Of a DNA stretch of 64,000 nucleotides, positions 26,497 through 36,202 are shown in pieces. The position numbers and the translations under genes were made by a program. Positions within the stretch are counted from its first letter, which is position 1; each line of letters opens with the position of its first letter. The stretch is from NCBI RefSeq assembly GCF_947494015.1, contig NZ_CANLTL010000004.1, positions 240,291-304,290 of the forward strand, given 5' to 3'. The notes beneath the pieces were generated by a model, which ran no database searches, had not been told where the DNA came from, and worked only from the letters and a program-made list of their open reading frames with translations. This stretch comes from an uncultured Cellulomonas sp. (GTDB taxonomy: Bacteria; Actinomycetota; Actinomycetes; Actinomycetales; Cellulomonadaceae).

Positions 26497-28424
26497 CCGA
26501 GCACACCACCGACACCACCGGCGACGACACGCAGCGTGGGGGGCCGGCCGCTCCCGAGACCCCCGAACCCGTCGCCGACTCGCCGGACACGTCGCCGTCC
26601 GCGGCGACGGAGGCCACCGACGAGCCGACCGACGCCGCGCAGACCACCGAGCCGGAGGCCGACGGCGCACCAGCCGAGCCGGAGGCCGACGCCGCAGCAG
26701 CCGAGGCCGAGCCGGACGCCGCCCCCGTGGTCCCGGCGTCCGACGAGGCGCCCACTCCCGACGTGCCGTCCAGCGAGACGTCGGACGCGCGAGGCGACGG
26801 GCTGGCCGTGCCCGCGGCAGAGGCCGCCGGACTCACCGCCCCGGACCCCGACGCCGCGCCGGCGGACCAGGCGCGGGTGGCGCCGGCGGAGCCCGGGGCG
26901 ACGACGTCCGTGGACGCGGACCAGCTGGCCGAGCCCGCGACGGAGGCCGTCGAGGCCCCCGCGGAGCCGGCCGGCACCGCGGACACCGCGCCGTCGTCAG
27001 GCACCGCGCCGTCGTCAGGCACCGCGCCGTCGTCAGGCACTGCGCCGTCGCCGCGTCCGGCACCGCGCCCCATGCCGCGGCCGGTGCCCCGCCCGTCCGC
27101 GCGAGCACCGCAGGCCCCGACCGCCGCGGCCGCGCCCGCGGCGCCCGTCGCCCCGCCGCAGGACGCCGCCGAGGCCGCACATGCCGCGACCTTCGGCCGG
27201 GTCGACGACGAGGGCACCGTGTACGTCCGCGAGGGGGACGGCGAGCGTGCCGTCGGGCAGTTCCCGGGTGCGACCGCCGAGGAGGCGCTGGCGCTGTACG
27301 TCCGCCGGTACCTGGACCTGCACGCGAAGGTCGTGCTGTTCGAGGCGCGGATCGGCTCGGCCGACCTGCCGGCCAAGGAGGTCGACCAGACGCTCGCCAA
27401 GCTCACCGAGGAGCTCGCCGAGCCGGCGGCCGTCGGCGACCTCGAGGGGCTGCGCGGGCGCCTGGAGGCGCTGCGGTCCGTCGCGGCCGAGCGTCGTGCC
27501 GCGGCCGACGCCGAGCGGGCGGCCGCGAAGGAGGCCGCCGTCGCTGCGCGCACCGCCATCGTCGAGCAGGCCGAGAAGATCGCCGGCACCGACCCCGAGC
27601 GGATCCAGTGGCGGCCGGCCGGCGAGCAGCTGCGCCAGCTGCTCGACCAGTGGAAGGACGCCCAGCGCCACGGTCCGCGCATCGACCGGCCGACCGAGGA
27701 GTCGCTGTGGAAGCGGTTCAGCCACGCGCGCACCACCTTCGACCGTGAGCGGCGGCACTTCTTCGCCGAGCTCGAGAGCCGCAACGCCACGGCCCGCGCG
27801 GCCAAGGAGGCGCTCGTCGCACAGGCCGAGCGCCTGTCCGCGAGCACCGACTGGGGCGTCACCGCCGGGGCGTACCGCGACCTGATGGCGCAGTGGAAGG
27901 CCAGCGGCCGCGCGAGCCGCAAGGACGACGACGCGCTCTGGGCCCGGTTCCGCGCCGCGCAGGACGCCTTCTTCTCCGCGCGCGACGCCGCCTCCGCCGA
28001 GACCGACGCCGAGTTCCGGGCGAACCTCGAGGTCAAGGAGGCGCTGCTGGTCGAGGCCGAGCGGCTGGTGCCGATCAAGGACCTGGCCGCAGCCAAGTCG
28101 GCGCTGCGCTCGATCCAGGACCGGTGGGACGCGGCGGGCAAGGTCCCGCGCGCCGACCTCCAGCGTGTGGAGGGCCGGCTCCGGGCGGTGGAGAACGCGG
28201 TCCGCGACGCCGACCAGTCGGCGTGGACCCGCGGCAACCCCGAGACCCGGGCCCGCGCGGAGGGTGCGGCCGCGCAGCTCGAGGCCGCGATCGCGGGGCT
28301 GCGGGCGGACCTCGAGGCCGCCCAGGCGGCCGGGGACGCCCGGCGCATCGCCGAGGCCCAGGCCGCGCTCGACGCGCGCACCGCCTGGCTCGAGCAGGTC
28401 CGGCGCGCGGCCGAGACGTCCTGA
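26493..28424 (+). CDS. DUF349 protein with long Pro/Ala/Thr-rich N-terminus
   Basis: 643 residues from a GTG at 26493 overlapping the cyclophilin stop. The first ~225 residues are acidic, low-complexity Pro/Ala/Thr/Glu-rich sequence, including a TAPSSG repeat. The C-terminal ~400 residues carry DUF349 helical repeats (for example WKDAQRHGPRIDRPTEESLWKRFSHARTTFDRER and WKASGRASRKDDDALWARFRAAQDAFF), each with the conserved W...LW.RF pattern. The role is unknown; family proteins occur in stress and replication contexts. Confidence 0.88.
   Translation: MTEHTTDTTGDDTQRGGPAAPETPEPVADSPDTSPSAATEATDEPTDAAQTTEPEADGAPAEPEADAAAAEAEPDAAPVVPASDEAPTPDVPSSETSDARGDGLAVPAAEAAGLTAPDPDAAPADQARVAPAEPGATTSVDADQLAEPATEAVEAPAEPAGTADTAPSSGTAPSSGTAPSSGTAPSPRPAPRPMPRPVPRPSARAPQAPTAAAAPAAPVAPPQDAAEAAHAATFGRVDDEGTVYVREGDGERAVGQFPGATAEEALALYVRRYLDLHAKVVLFEARIGSADLPAKEVDQTLAKLTEELAEPAAVGDLEGLRGRLEALRSVAAERRAAADAERAAAKEAAVAARTAIVEQAEKIAGTDPERIQWRPAGEQLRQLLDQWKDAQRHGPRIDRPTEESLWKRFSHARTTFDRERRHFFAELESRNATARAAKEALVAQAERLSASTDWGVTAGAYRDLMAQWKASGRASRKDDDALWARFRAAQDAFFSARDAASAETDAEFRANLEVKEALLVEAERLVPIKDLAAAKSALRSIQDRWDAAGKVPRADLQRVEGRLRAVENAVRDADQSAWTRGNPETRARAEGAAAQLEAAIAGLRADLEAAQAAGDARRIAEAQAALDARTAWLEQVRRAAETS
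26983..27049. repeat. Tandem 18-base repeat in the DUF349 gene
   Basis: Nearly four copies of an 18-base unit (ACCGCGCCGTCGTCAGGC phase), encoding the repeated TAPSSG peptide in the disordered N-terminal region. The last copy is diverged. Such in-frame repeats can change length by slippage without frameshift. Confidence 0.7.
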
Positions 28425-28431
28425 CCCGCGA

Positions 28432-28458
28432 CCGGTGACCGCCGGGCCCGGTCACCGG
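28432..28458 (+). terminator. Hairpin terminator after the DUF349 gene
   Basis: CCGGTGACC (28432-28440) and GGTCACCGG (28450-28458) form a perfect 9-bp stem with a 9-base loop, starting eight bases after the stop. It has no U-tract but is placed as expected for a high-GC terminator. Confidence 0.55.
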
Positions 28459-28550
28459 CCGCCGTCCACGGCCCGGGGCGGTGCGCGGCCGTCGTCCACA
28501 CCGGGCGCCGGCCGCGCCACCGCGGGCCGCCCCCGCTGCATCCTTGCTCG

Positions 28551-29201
28551 GTGACCGCCCTCAGGCTGCTCCGGACGTCCTGCCGCACCGTGCCCGACTG
28601 CGTCCGGGTCGACGACGTCGGCCCGGTCACCTGGCAGACCCTGCTGCGCGACGGCGTCCTCGTGCCGGTGTGGGGTGACGTCGCGGTCCCCGCGGGCCGG
28701 CCGGCCGGCCCCGACGTCCGGGCGCTGGCCGTGCGGTGCCTGGTGCCGCCGCGCGCCGTGCTGGGCCGCGCGGCGGCGGTCTGGGTGCACGCCGGTGGAC
28801 CGCAGCCGGCGCGGTTCGCGGTGCTGGTGGCCCCCAAGGTGAGACGGCCCTCGCCGCACCCGGCGCGGGTGCCGCACGAGTGCCCCCTGCCGGCGGGCGA
28901 CGTCGTCCGGCTCGGTGACGTGGCGGTGACGACCGTCGGGCGGACCGCCGTGGACGTGGCACGCCACCTGCCCGAGGACGAGGCCGTGGTGCTCCTGCGG
29001 CGGCTGGCCGCGCACACCGGCCTGGACCTGACCGCCGTCCGGCACGCCGCCGCCGCGCTCGGTGCCCGCGACGGCGGGCCGCGGGTACGGGGCGTGCTCG
29101 CCCGGGCGCAGGGCCCCGGTCCGCCGAGCCCGCCTCAGCCCTCCTCGGCCGCTGCGGTCAGGACTGGGGCGCCGGCACCCCGGACGCCTTGGACCCGGTG
29201 A
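28551..29201 (+). CDS. Uncharacterised protein (AbiEi/DUF559 N-terminal-like)
   Basis: 216 residues from a GTG at 28551, with CATCCT a few bases upstream that could serve as the -10 of a leaderless transcript. Not firmly recognised. The middle ([31 protein letters not shown]) resembles the winged-helix-linked block found before DUF559 nuclease domains in actinobacterial AbiEi-like proteins, but no nuclease domain follows; the C-terminus is Pro/Ala-rich. The 3' end overlaps the convergent relA gene by 44 bases. The coding call rests on length and plausible composition. Confidence 0.6.
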   Translation: MTALRLLRTSCRTVPDCVRVDDVGPVTWQTLLRDGVLVPVWGDVAVPAGRPAGPDVRALAVRCLVPPRAVLGRAAAVWVHAGGPQPARFAVLVAPKVRRPSPHPARVPHECPLPAGDVVRLGDVAVTTVGRTAVDVARHLPEDEAVVLLRRLAAHTGLDLTAVRHAAAALGARDGGPRVRGVLARAQGPGPPSPPQPSSAAAVRTGAPAPRTPWTR

Positions 29202-31515
29202 TGCGGTACACGTCGAACACCCCGTCGATCCTGCGCACCGCGGACAGCACCGACGCGAGGTGACCGGGCTCGGCCATCTCGAACACGAACCGGGACATCG
29301 CGACCCGGTCCCGGGTGGTGGACACCGTCGCGGACAGGATGTCGACGTGGTGGTCGGACAGCACCCGGGTCACGTCGGACAGCAGGCGGCTGCGGTCCAG
29401 CGCCTCCACCTGGATCTGCACGAGGAACAGCGCCGAGCCACCCTGCGTCCAGGACACGTCCACGACCCGCTCGGGCTGCGCGAGCAGGCTCTCGACGTTG
29501 ACGCAGTCGGTCCGGTGAACGCTCACACCGGCGCCGCGCGTCACGAAGCCCATGATCTGGTCGCCGGGGACCGGCGTGCAGCACTTGGCGAGCTTGACCC
29601 AGATGTCGTCCAGTCCCTTGACCTCGACCCCGGGGTCGCCGGTGCGGACCCGGCGCGCGGTCCGCCCGGGGCGCGCCGTCTCGGCGATGTCCTCCTCCGC
29701 CCCCGGCTCGCCGCCCAGGGCGTGCACGAGGCGCTGGACCACGGTCGCGGCCGAGACCTGGCCCTCACCGATCGCCGCGTACAGCCCCGAGACGTCGGGG
29801 AACCGCATCTCGTGGGCGAGCGCGACGAGAGCCTCGTGCGAGAGCAGCCGCTGGATCGGCAGGTTCTGCTTGCGCATCGCCTTGGCGATGGCGTCCTTGC
29901 CGTGCTCGATCGCCTCCTCGCGGCGCTCCTTGGAGAACCACTGGCGGATCTTGTTGCGGGCCCGCGGGCTCTTGACGAACCCGAGCCAGTCGCGGCTCGG
30001 CCCCGCGGTCTCGGACCTGGAGGTGAAGACGTCGACGACGTCGCCGTTCTCGAGCGTGGAGTCCAGCGGGACCAGGCGGCCGTTGACGCGCGCGCCCATG
30101 GTGCGGTGCCCGACCTCGGTGTGGACCGCGTAGGCGAAGTCCACGGGGGTGGAGCCGGCCGGCAGCGCCATCACGTCGCCCTTGGGGGTGAAGACATACA
30201 CCTCCGCCCCGGCGATCTCGAACCGCAGCGACTCCAGGAACTCCGAGGGGTCGGCGGTCTCCTTCTGCCAGTCCACGAGCTGGCGCAGCCAGGCCATGTC
30301 GTTGCCGGCGGCGTCGGTGACCTGGGGGGTGTTCTTGGCCACCTCCTTGTACTTCCAGTGCGCGGCGACCCCGTACTCGGCCCGCCGGTGCATGTCGTGG
30401 GTGCGGATCTGGATCTCCACCGGCTTGCCGCCGGGCCCGATGACCGTGGTGTGCAGCGACTGGTACAGGTTGAACTTCGGCATCGCGATGTAGTCCTTGA
30501 ACCGGCCGGGGACCGGGTTCCACCGCGCGTGCAGGGCACCGAGCGCCGCATAGCAGTCGCGGACGGAGTCCACCAGGACCCGCACACCGACGAGGTCGTA
30601 GATGTCCGCGAAGTCGCGCCCGCGCACGATCATCTTCTGGTAGATCGAGTAGTAGTGCTTGGGCCGCCCGGTGACCGTGGCCTTGATCTTCGCCGAGCGC
30701 AGATCCACACCCACCTGGTCGCGCACGACGGCGAGGTACTCCTCGCGCGCGGGCGCGCGCTCCGCGACCAGCCGCACGATCTCGTCGTACACCTTGGGGT
30801 AGAGCGTCGCGAAGGACAGGTCCTCGAGCTCCCACTTGAGGGTGTTCATGCCGAGCCGGTGCGCCAGCGGGGCGTAGATCTCCAGGGTCTCGCGCGCCTT
30901 GCGCTCCGCGGACGCCGCCGGGACGAACTTCCACGTCCGCGCGTTGTGCAGCCGGTCGGCGAGCTTGATCACCAGCACCCGGATGTCGCGGGCCATCGCC
31001 ACGACCATCTTGCGGACCGTCTCGGCCTGCGCGGCGTCGCCGTACTTGACCTTGTCCAGCTTGGTCACGCCGTCGACGAGCATCGCCACCTCCGGACCGA
31101 AGCCCTTGCGGAGCTGGTCCAGGGAGTACTCGGTGTCCTCCACCGTGTCGTGCAGGAGCGCCGCGGCGAGGGTGGCGGTGGTCATGCCCAGCTCGGCGAG
31201 GATGGTGGCCACGGCGACCGGGTGCGTGATGTACGGGTCGCCGCTCTTGCGCAGCTGGCCGCGGTGCGCCCGCTCGGCGACCGCGTAGGCGCGCTCGATG
31301 ACGCCGAGGTCCGCCTTGGGGTGGTTCGTGCGGATCGCCTGCATGAGCGGCCCGAGACCCGGCGTCGCGGCGCTGTGCCGGGTGCCGAACCGCACCAGCC
31401 GCGACCGGACCCGGCTACCGCCGGCACCCTCGGCGACCGGTCCCTCGACCACCGGAGCGGGCGTGTCGGGCCCCGCGGGCGCCTCAGTGCGCGCCGTCCG
31501 CGTGTTCTCGCTCAT
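29158..31515 (-). CDS. relA: Bifunctional (p)ppGpp synthetase/hydrolase RelA/SpoT (Rel)
   Basis: 785 residues from the ATG at 31515 with AGGGGG six bases upstream. Controls the stringent response. Order: N-terminal disordered ~45 residues; HD hydrolase domain ([33 protein letters not shown] pattern, HD intact); synthetase domain ([31 protein letters not shown]); TGS domain ([31 protein letters not shown]); conserved Cys region CCTPVPGD; and C-terminal ACT domain. All domains look intact, so it should be bifunctional. It follows apt, a common actinobacterial order. Confidence 0.96.
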   Translation of the reverse strand: MSENTRTARTEAPAGPDTPAPVVEGPVAEGAGGSRVRSRLVRFGTRHSAATPGLGPLMQAIRTNHPKADLGVIERAYAVAERAHRGQLRKSGDPYITHPVAVATILAELGMTTATLAAALLHDTVEDTEYSLDQLRKGFGPEVAMLVDGVTKLDKVKYGDAAQAETVRKMVVAMARDIRVLVIKLADRLHNARTWKFVPAASAERKARETLEIYAPLAHRLGMNTLKWELEDLSFATLYPKVYDEIVRLVAERAPAREEYLAVVRDQVGVDLRSAKIKATVTGRPKHYYSIYQKMIVRGRDFADIYDLVGVRVLVDSVRDCYAALGALHARWNPVPGRFKDYIAMPKFNLYQSLHTTVIGPGGKPVEIQIRTHDMHRRAEYGVAAHWKYKEVAKNTPQVTDAAGNDMAWLRQLVDWQKETADPSEFLESLRFEIAGAEVYVFTPKGDVMALPAGSTPVDFAYAVHTEVGHRTMGARVNGRLVPLDSTLENGDVVDVFTSRSETAGPSRDWLGFVKSPRARNKIRQWFSKERREEAIEHGKDAIAKAMRKQNLPIQRLLSHEALVALAHEMRFPDVSGLYAAIGEGQVSAATVVQRLVHALGGEPGAEEDIAETARPGRTARRVRTGDPGVEVKGLDDIWVKLAKCCTPVPGDQIMGFVTRGAGVSVHRTDCVNVESLLAQPERVVDVSWTQGGSALFLVQIQVEALDRSRLLSDVTRVLSDHHVDILSATVSTTRDRVAMSRFVFEMAEPGHLASVLSAVRRIDGVFDVYRITGSKASGVPAPQS

Positions 31516-31723
31516 CAGACCCCCTTCGCCACCGGAGTGCGACCGTGCCCGAGCACCGTGCAACCCGACGATCCTACGTCCGCGGGCCCGCCCTGCCGTC
31601 CGCGTCGTCCATCGACGCGGGGGCCGCGACCTCACCCCGCGCGGGCCCCGCATCGGCGGGACCGTGGCGGCCGACCGCACCGTGGCGGCCGCACCGGGTC
31701 CGCCGACGCCGGACCGGGTGCGG

Positions 31724-32272
31724 TCAGCCGACCGACAGCAGAGCAGCGACGTCCCGCCCGGCCAGCCGACCTCGGCCGCCCAGGGCGCGCAGCTCGAGCA
31801 GGAAGGCCAGCCCGACGACGACGCCGCCGGCGCGCTCGACGAGGTCGGCGGTCGCCGCGGCGGTCCCCCCGGTCGCCAGCACGTCGTCGAGCACCAGCAC
31901 GCGGGCGCCGGCCGGGATCGTGTGCGGGTGCAGCTCGATCTCGGCCGCCGCATACTCCAGCGCGTACGACGCCGCCAGCGACGGGCCCGGCAGCTTGCCG
32001 GCCTTGCGGACCGGGACGAACCCGGCGCCCAGGGCGACCGCGACGGGGGCGCCGAGGATGAACCCGCGGGCCTCCATCCCGGCCACCAGGTCGACCCCGC
32101 CCAGGCCGGTCCCGTGCCGCGCGAGGTGGTCGACCACCTCGCGCAGCACGGCGCCGTCGGCCAGCAGCGGGGTGATGTCCTTGAACGTCACCCCGGCCGT
32201 GGGCCAGTCCGGCACGTCCCGGACCAGCGCACCGACCCGCTCACCGAGGTCGGCGGCGTCGTGCGCCGTCAC
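31724..32272 (-). CDS. apt: Adenine phosphoribosyltransferase
   Basis: 182 residues from a GTG at 32272 that overlaps the secF stop (GTGA); the 629-residue ORF on the track is a read-through. Converts adenine and PRPP to [46 protein letters not shown] and the PRPP motif [16 protein letters not shown] are typical. It sits between secF and relA as in many actinobacteria. A 208-base gap separates it from relA; I see nothing defined in it. Confidence 0.95.
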   Translation of the reverse strand: MTAHDAADLGERVGALVRDVPDWPTAGVTFKDITPLLADGAVLREVVDHLARHGTGLGGVDLVAGMEARGFILGAPVAVALGAGFVPVRKAGKLPGPSLAASYALEYAAAEIELHPHTIPAGARVLVLDDVLATGGTAAATADLVERAGGVVVGLAFLLELRALGGRGRLAGRDVAALLSVG

Positions 32273-33378
32273 CGCTTGGGGCCGCGGCGGCGACGCGGCT
32301 GGGCGGCGGTGCCCAGGTGCTGACCCGGCACGACGTGCGCCGACGGCGCCGCGGCGGCACCCGCCAGCGCGGGGGCGCCGTCCCCGGTGGTCGCGCCCTG
32401 CGGCGCGCGCGCATCCAGCACGTCGGCGGTGTGCTGGGCGATGCGTGGCTCGCGTGAGCGCAGCGTGACCTCGAGCGGGGTGGCGAGGAACACCGAGGAG
32501 AAGGTCCCGACGACCATGCCCACGAACAGGGCGAGCGCGATGTCGCGCAGCGTCCCCGCGCCGAGCAGGAACGCCCCGACGAACAGGATGGCGGCCACCG
32601 GCAGGACCGCGACGACCGAGGTGTTGATCGACCGCACCAGGGTCTGGTTGACCGCGAGGTTGGCCTGCTCGGCGTACGTCGACCGGTGCTGCTGGAAGAC
32701 GCCGGCGGTGTTCTCCCGGACCTTGTCGAACACGACGACCGTGTCGTACAGCGAGTAGCCGAGGATCGTCAGGAAGCCGATCACCGTGGCGGGGGTGACC
32801 TCCCAGCCGACCAGCGCGTAGATGCCGACCGTGATGACCAGGTCGTGACCGAGCGCGAGCAGCGCGGCGGCTGCCATCCGCCACGCGCGGAAGTACACGG
32901 TCATCACCACGGCGACCAGCGCGAGGAAGACCACCAGCCCCGTGATGGCCTTGCTCGAGACGTCCTGGCCCCACGACGGCCCGATGAAGGCGCTGGTGAC
33001 GTCGTCCTCGCTCACCCCGTAGGCGTCGGCGAGGGCGCCGCGGACCTGGACCACCTCCTCGGCGGTCAGCTCGGCGGTCTGGACGCGGATCGCGGACCCG
33101 CCGACCGTGGTGACGCGCGGCACCTCCTCGGCGGAGACCTCCGCGACGGCGTCGACGGCGGGCTGCTGATCCGTGGTCTGGACGCCCGAGACGGTGAACT
33201 GCGACCCGCCGCGGAACTCGATGCCCGGGTTGAGCCCCCGCACGCCGAGCAGCAGCGCGGACAGCGCGACGATCACCAGCGCGATCGTGTACCAGGTGCG
33301 GCGCTTGCCCACGATGTCGTACGACCTGCGCCCCGTGTAGAGGTCGTTGCCCCACTGGGCGAATCCGGCGGCGGCCAT
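32269..33378 (-). CDS. secF: Protein translocase subunit SecF
   Basis: 369 residues from the ATG at 33378, overlapping the secD stop by one base. Proton-driven partner of SecYEG. YDIVGKRRTWYTIALVIVALSALLLG (TM1), GIEFRGGSQFTV, a periplasmic P1-like loop, and the TM4-TM6 core TVIGFLTILGYSLYDTVVVFDKVREN are typical. The C-terminal ~60 residues are Ala/Pro-rich and end basic (RRRRGPKR). The order yajC-secD-secF is canonical. Confidence 0.96.
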   Translation of the reverse strand: MAAAGFAQWGNDLYTGRRSYDIVGKRRTWYTIALVIVALSALLLGVRGLNPGIEFRGGSQFTVSGVQTTDQQPAVDAVAEVSAEEVPRVTTVGGSAIRVQTAELTAEEVVQVRGALADAYGVSEDDVTSAFIGPSWGQDVSSKAITGLVVFLALVAVVMTVYFRAWRMAAAALLALGHDLVITVGIYALVGWEVTPATVIGFLTILGYSLYDTVVVFDKVRENTAGVFQQHRSTYAEQANLAVNQTLVRSINTSVVAVLPVAAILFVGAFLLGAGTLRDIALALFVGMVVGTFSSVFLATPLEVTLRSREPRIAQHTADVLDARAPQGATTGDGAPALAGAAAAPSAHVVPGQHLGTAAQPRRRRGPKR

Positions 33379-35471
33379 CAGGACTCGCTCCCCTCGGTGG
33401 TGGTGTCGGGTGCGGCAGGGTCGGCGGCCCGCTCGCGCTCACGCTGGGCCGCCCGCTCGGCGGCGCGGCGCTCGGCGATGGTCTGCCGTCCGTCCGACGG
33501 CGCACCGGCGACCGGGCCGGTGCGGGGGCCGAGGCCCGCGCCGTCGGCGGAGAGCCGGTGGCTGCCGGAGGCGACGGCGACCGGGTGGGCGTCCGGGCCC
33601 GACGACGTGTCACCGAGCAGCGGGTCCCCTCCCGCCGCGCGAGCGCCCCCCGCGCCGGAGGTGGTCGCCGGCGTCGCGTGGGCGACGCGGCCCCGACCGG
33701 CGTACACCGGCCCCCGCGCCGCGAGGCGCCGCGGGTCCAGGCCGGACAGCCGGTGGCCGCTGCTGAAGAAGCGCGACCGGGCGGCCAGCTGCATGACGGG
33801 GTGGGTGAACAGCATCACCACGACGAGGTCGATCACGGTCGTCAGACCGAGGGTGAACGCGAACCCGCGCACCCCGCCGACGGCGAGGAAGTACAGGACG
33901 ACCGCGGCGAGGAACGACACGGCGTCCGACGCGAGGATGGTGCGGCGGGCACGCTGCCAGCCGCGGTCCACGGCACCGACCAGGGTCCGGCCCTCGCGCA
34001 GCTCGTCGCGGATGCGCTCGAAGTAGACGATGAAGGAGTCCGCGGTGATGCCGATCGCGACGATGAGGCCGGCGACGCCCGGCAGGCTCAGCCGGTAGCC
34101 CTGCAGCCACGACAGCACCGTGATCACCCCGTAGGTGAGCAGCGCCGCGACCAGCAGCGACGCGATCGTCACCAGGCCGAGCGCGCGGTACTGGACCAGC
34201 GAGTACAGCGCGACCAGGGCCAGGCCGATGGCACCGGCGATCAGGCCGTTGCGGAGCTGCTCCGAGCCCAGCGTCGCGGAGATCTGCTCCTCGCTCTGCA
34301 CCTCGAACGTGAGCGGCAGCGCACCGAAGTTGAGCTGGTTGGCCAGCGTCGCGGCGGTCTCGCGGGTGAAGGAGCCGGAGATCTCGGCGTTGCCGTCGGA
34401 GATGATGACGCCCGGGCTGAGGCTCGGAGCGGAGATGACGAGGCCGTCGAGGACCATCGCGAACTGGTTCTGCGGGGCGGGCAGGCCCTGCAGGCGGGTC
34501 GTCACGTCGCGGAACAGCCGCGTGCCCTCGCCGTCGAAGTCCAGGTTCACGACCCACTGGCCCGTGGTGGCGCCGGTCTGCGTGGACTGCAGGCCGGAGG
34601 TCGCGCTGGCGAGCTGGTCCCCGCGCACCTCGACCGGACCCAGCAGGTACTTGGCGGTGCCGTCGACGTCGCAGGTGACCAGCGCGGCGTCCTCGGGACC
34701 GGTCGTCCCACCGGTCAGGTTCGCCGGGTCGGTGCAGTCGAGGCTCTCGAGCTGCTGCTGGACCTCGGGCGTGAGGTAGAACGCGATGTCGCTGGCCGAC
34801 TCCGGGCCGGCAGCGGCCGGGTCCTCGGGGGCCGGCTCGACGGCCGGGTCCCCGGGGGCCGGCGCCTCGGTGGCGGGCTCGTCGGTGGTCGGCTCGAACG
34901 CGGCGGAATTCTCGATCACGGCGTCGCCGGTCGGGCTCTCCTGCGGCGTGGGGTCCTCGGCCGGCGCCTCGACGGCGGGGTCCTCGGCCGGCGCCTCGAC
35001 GGCGGGGTCCTCGGCCGGCGCCTCGACGGCGGGGTCCTCGGCGGCCGGCACCTCGGCAGCGGGGTCGATCGGGGTCGGGGCGGTGATCGCCAGCACCGGA
35101 CGGAACCGCATCTGCGCGGACGTGCGGACCAGGTCGAGGGTCTCCTCCGACGGGGTGCCGGGCAGCCCGACGACGATGTTCGTCCCGCCCTGGCTGGTGA
35201 TCTCCGCCTCGGCGACGCCGGACGAGTCGACGCGCTGGCGGATGATGGCGATCGCCTGGTCGATCGTCTCGTCGGTGACCTCCTCACCGTCCTCGGTCAC
35301 CGGGGTGAGGATGAGCTGGGTGCCGCCCTCGAGGTCCAGGGCGAGCTCGGGTGCCCAGCTCGCGTCCGACCACCGGGTCCCCGCCGCGATCGCGCCGATC
35401 AGCGCGGCGACGATCACAGCGAGCGTGACCAGGGTCCGGACGGGCCGCGAGCGGCGTGATGTCGATGCCAA
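33378..35471 (-). CDS. secD: Protein translocase subunit SecD with expanded acidic repeat insert
   Basis: 697 residues from the ATG at 35471. TM1 LVTLAVIVAALIGAIAAG, LALDLEGGTQLILTP (D1) and the TM4-TM6 core (LPGVAGLIVAIGITADSFIVYFERIRDELREG) are clear. The extracytoplasmic P1 region carries an insert of ~90 residues rich in Glu/Pro/Ala with three identical AEDPAVEAP units, which explains the larger size compared with the ~550-600 of usual actinobacterial SecD. The last ~110 residues are a disordered cytoplasmic tail. Upstream 98-base gap to yajC holds nothing recognised. Confidence 0.95.
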   Translation of the reverse strand: MASTSRRSRPVRTLVTLAVIVAALIGAIAAGTRWSDASWAPELALDLEGGTQLILTPVTEDGEEVTDETIDQAIAIIRQRVDSSGVAEAEITSQGGTNIVVGLPGTPSEETLDLVRTSAQMRFRPVLAITAPTPIDPAAEVPAAEDPAVEAPAEDPAVEAPAEDPAVEAPAEDPTPQESPTGDAVIENSAAFEPTTDEPATEAPAPGDPAVEPAPEDPAAAGPESASDIAFYLTPEVQQQLESLDCTDPANLTGGTTGPEDAALVTCDVDGTAKYLLGPVEVRGDQLASATSGLQSTQTGATTGQWVVNLDFDGEGTRLFRDVTTRLQGLPAPQNQFAMVLDGLVISAPSLSPGVIISDGNAEISGSFTRETAATLANQLNFGALPLTFEVQSEEQISATLGSEQLRNGLIAGAIGLALVALYSLVQYRALGLVTIASLLVAALLTYGVITVLSWLQGYRLSLPGVAGLIVAIGITADSFIVYFERIRDELREGRTLVGAVDRGWQRARRTILASDAVSFLAAVVLYFLAVGGVRGFAFTLGLTTVIDLVVVMLFTHPVMQLAARSRFFSSGHRLSGLDPRRLAARGPVYAGRGRVAHATPATTSGAGGARAAGGDPLLGDTSSGPDAHPVAVASGSHRLSADGAGLGPRTGPVAGAPSDGRQTIAERRAAERAAQRERERAADPAAPDTTTEGSES
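34954..35034. repeat. Three identical 27-base tandem repeats in secD
   Basis: Unit TCCTCGGCCGGCGCCTCGAC + GGCGGGG, three perfect copies (34954-34980, 34981-35007, 35008-35034) with a partial fourth. In-frame, it encodes AEDPAVEAP repeats on the extracytoplasmic face of SecD. Perfect identity suggests recent expansion. Confidence 0.85.
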
Positions 35472-35569
35472 CGTGACGTCTCTTCTCGTGCGCGCACCGC
35501 CCGCAGGCGCAGGCGGTGCAGTGGCGTGTCAGGGCCGGCGCGCCCGTCTGCCCGGGGCGCGCCGACGGG

Positions 35570-36091
35570 TCAGCGGGGGGAGGTGCCGTCGTCGCGGCGG
35601 CCGTCGTCGAGGGTCGACAGGTCGTCCGGGACGTCGATCCGGGCGGAGTGCGACCCCGCGCCGCGGTCCGGGCGCACGTCGCCGGTCACCGGCACGTCGC
35701 GCTCGTCGTCGAGCGTCGCGGCGTCCCCGTCGTCGTACGTCCCGTCCGCGGCGAGCTCGTCCTCGTACGTCCCGTCGTCGTACGCCTCGTCGTCCGTCTC
35801 GTCGTACTCCTCCTCGTCGTCGGCGACCACGTCCTCGGCCGGCGGGACGAGCTTGGCGATGGCGGCGCGGATCCAGCGGGTCTCGTTGCCGGGGGTCGAC
35901 TCGAGCGTGATCGTGTCCCCGTCGACCTCGACGATGGTGCCGTACAGCCCCGACCCGGTCATGACGTCCTGGCCGACCTCCAGGTTGGCGCGGAAGTCGG
36001 CCGCCTCCCGCTGCTGCTTGCGCGTCCGGCTCGTCATGAGCCACATGGCGCCGAAGGCGAGGAGAAGGATGATCAGGAAGGAGGGGTCCAT
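35570..36091 (-). CDS. yajC: Preprotein translocase accessory subunit YajC with acidic tail
   Basis: 173 residues from the ATG at 36091 (a GTG twelve bases earlier is possible). A single membrane helix (PSFLIILLLAFGAMWLMTS), a basic stretch (RTRKQQRE), then a YajC cytoplasmic domain with DVMTGSGLYGTIVEVDGDTITLE. The C-terminal ~80 residues are a highly acidic tail (Glu/Asp/Tyr-rich), much longer than in the ~110-residue enterobacterial protein. It lies upstream of secD-secF. Confidence 0.92.
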   Translation of the reverse strand: MDPSFLIILLLAFGAMWLMTSRTRKQQREAADFRANLEVGQDVMTGSGLYGTIVEVDGDTITLESTPGNETRWIRAAIAKLVPPAEDVVADDEEEYDETDDEAYDDGTYEDELAADGTYDDGDAATLDDERDVPVTGDVRPDRGAGSHSARIDVPDDLSTLDDGRRDDGTSPR

Positions 36092-36202
36092 GGGGGATGA
36101 CACGTCTCTCGGGTCGTCGGATGTCCGCAGCAGTCTAGGCGCCGCCACGCCGCCCTCCCAACGACCCGGTCACGGCGGGGACGGCGGGTGCGTCGACGGG
36201 CC

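Noticed and set aside
26468-29017. 849-residue Ser/Ala-rich minus-strand ORF
   Set aside because: Antisense of the DUF349 gene with no folded-looking sequence.
34954-35034. CRISPR-like array
   Set aside because: Contiguous repeats without spacers, in-frame inside secD.
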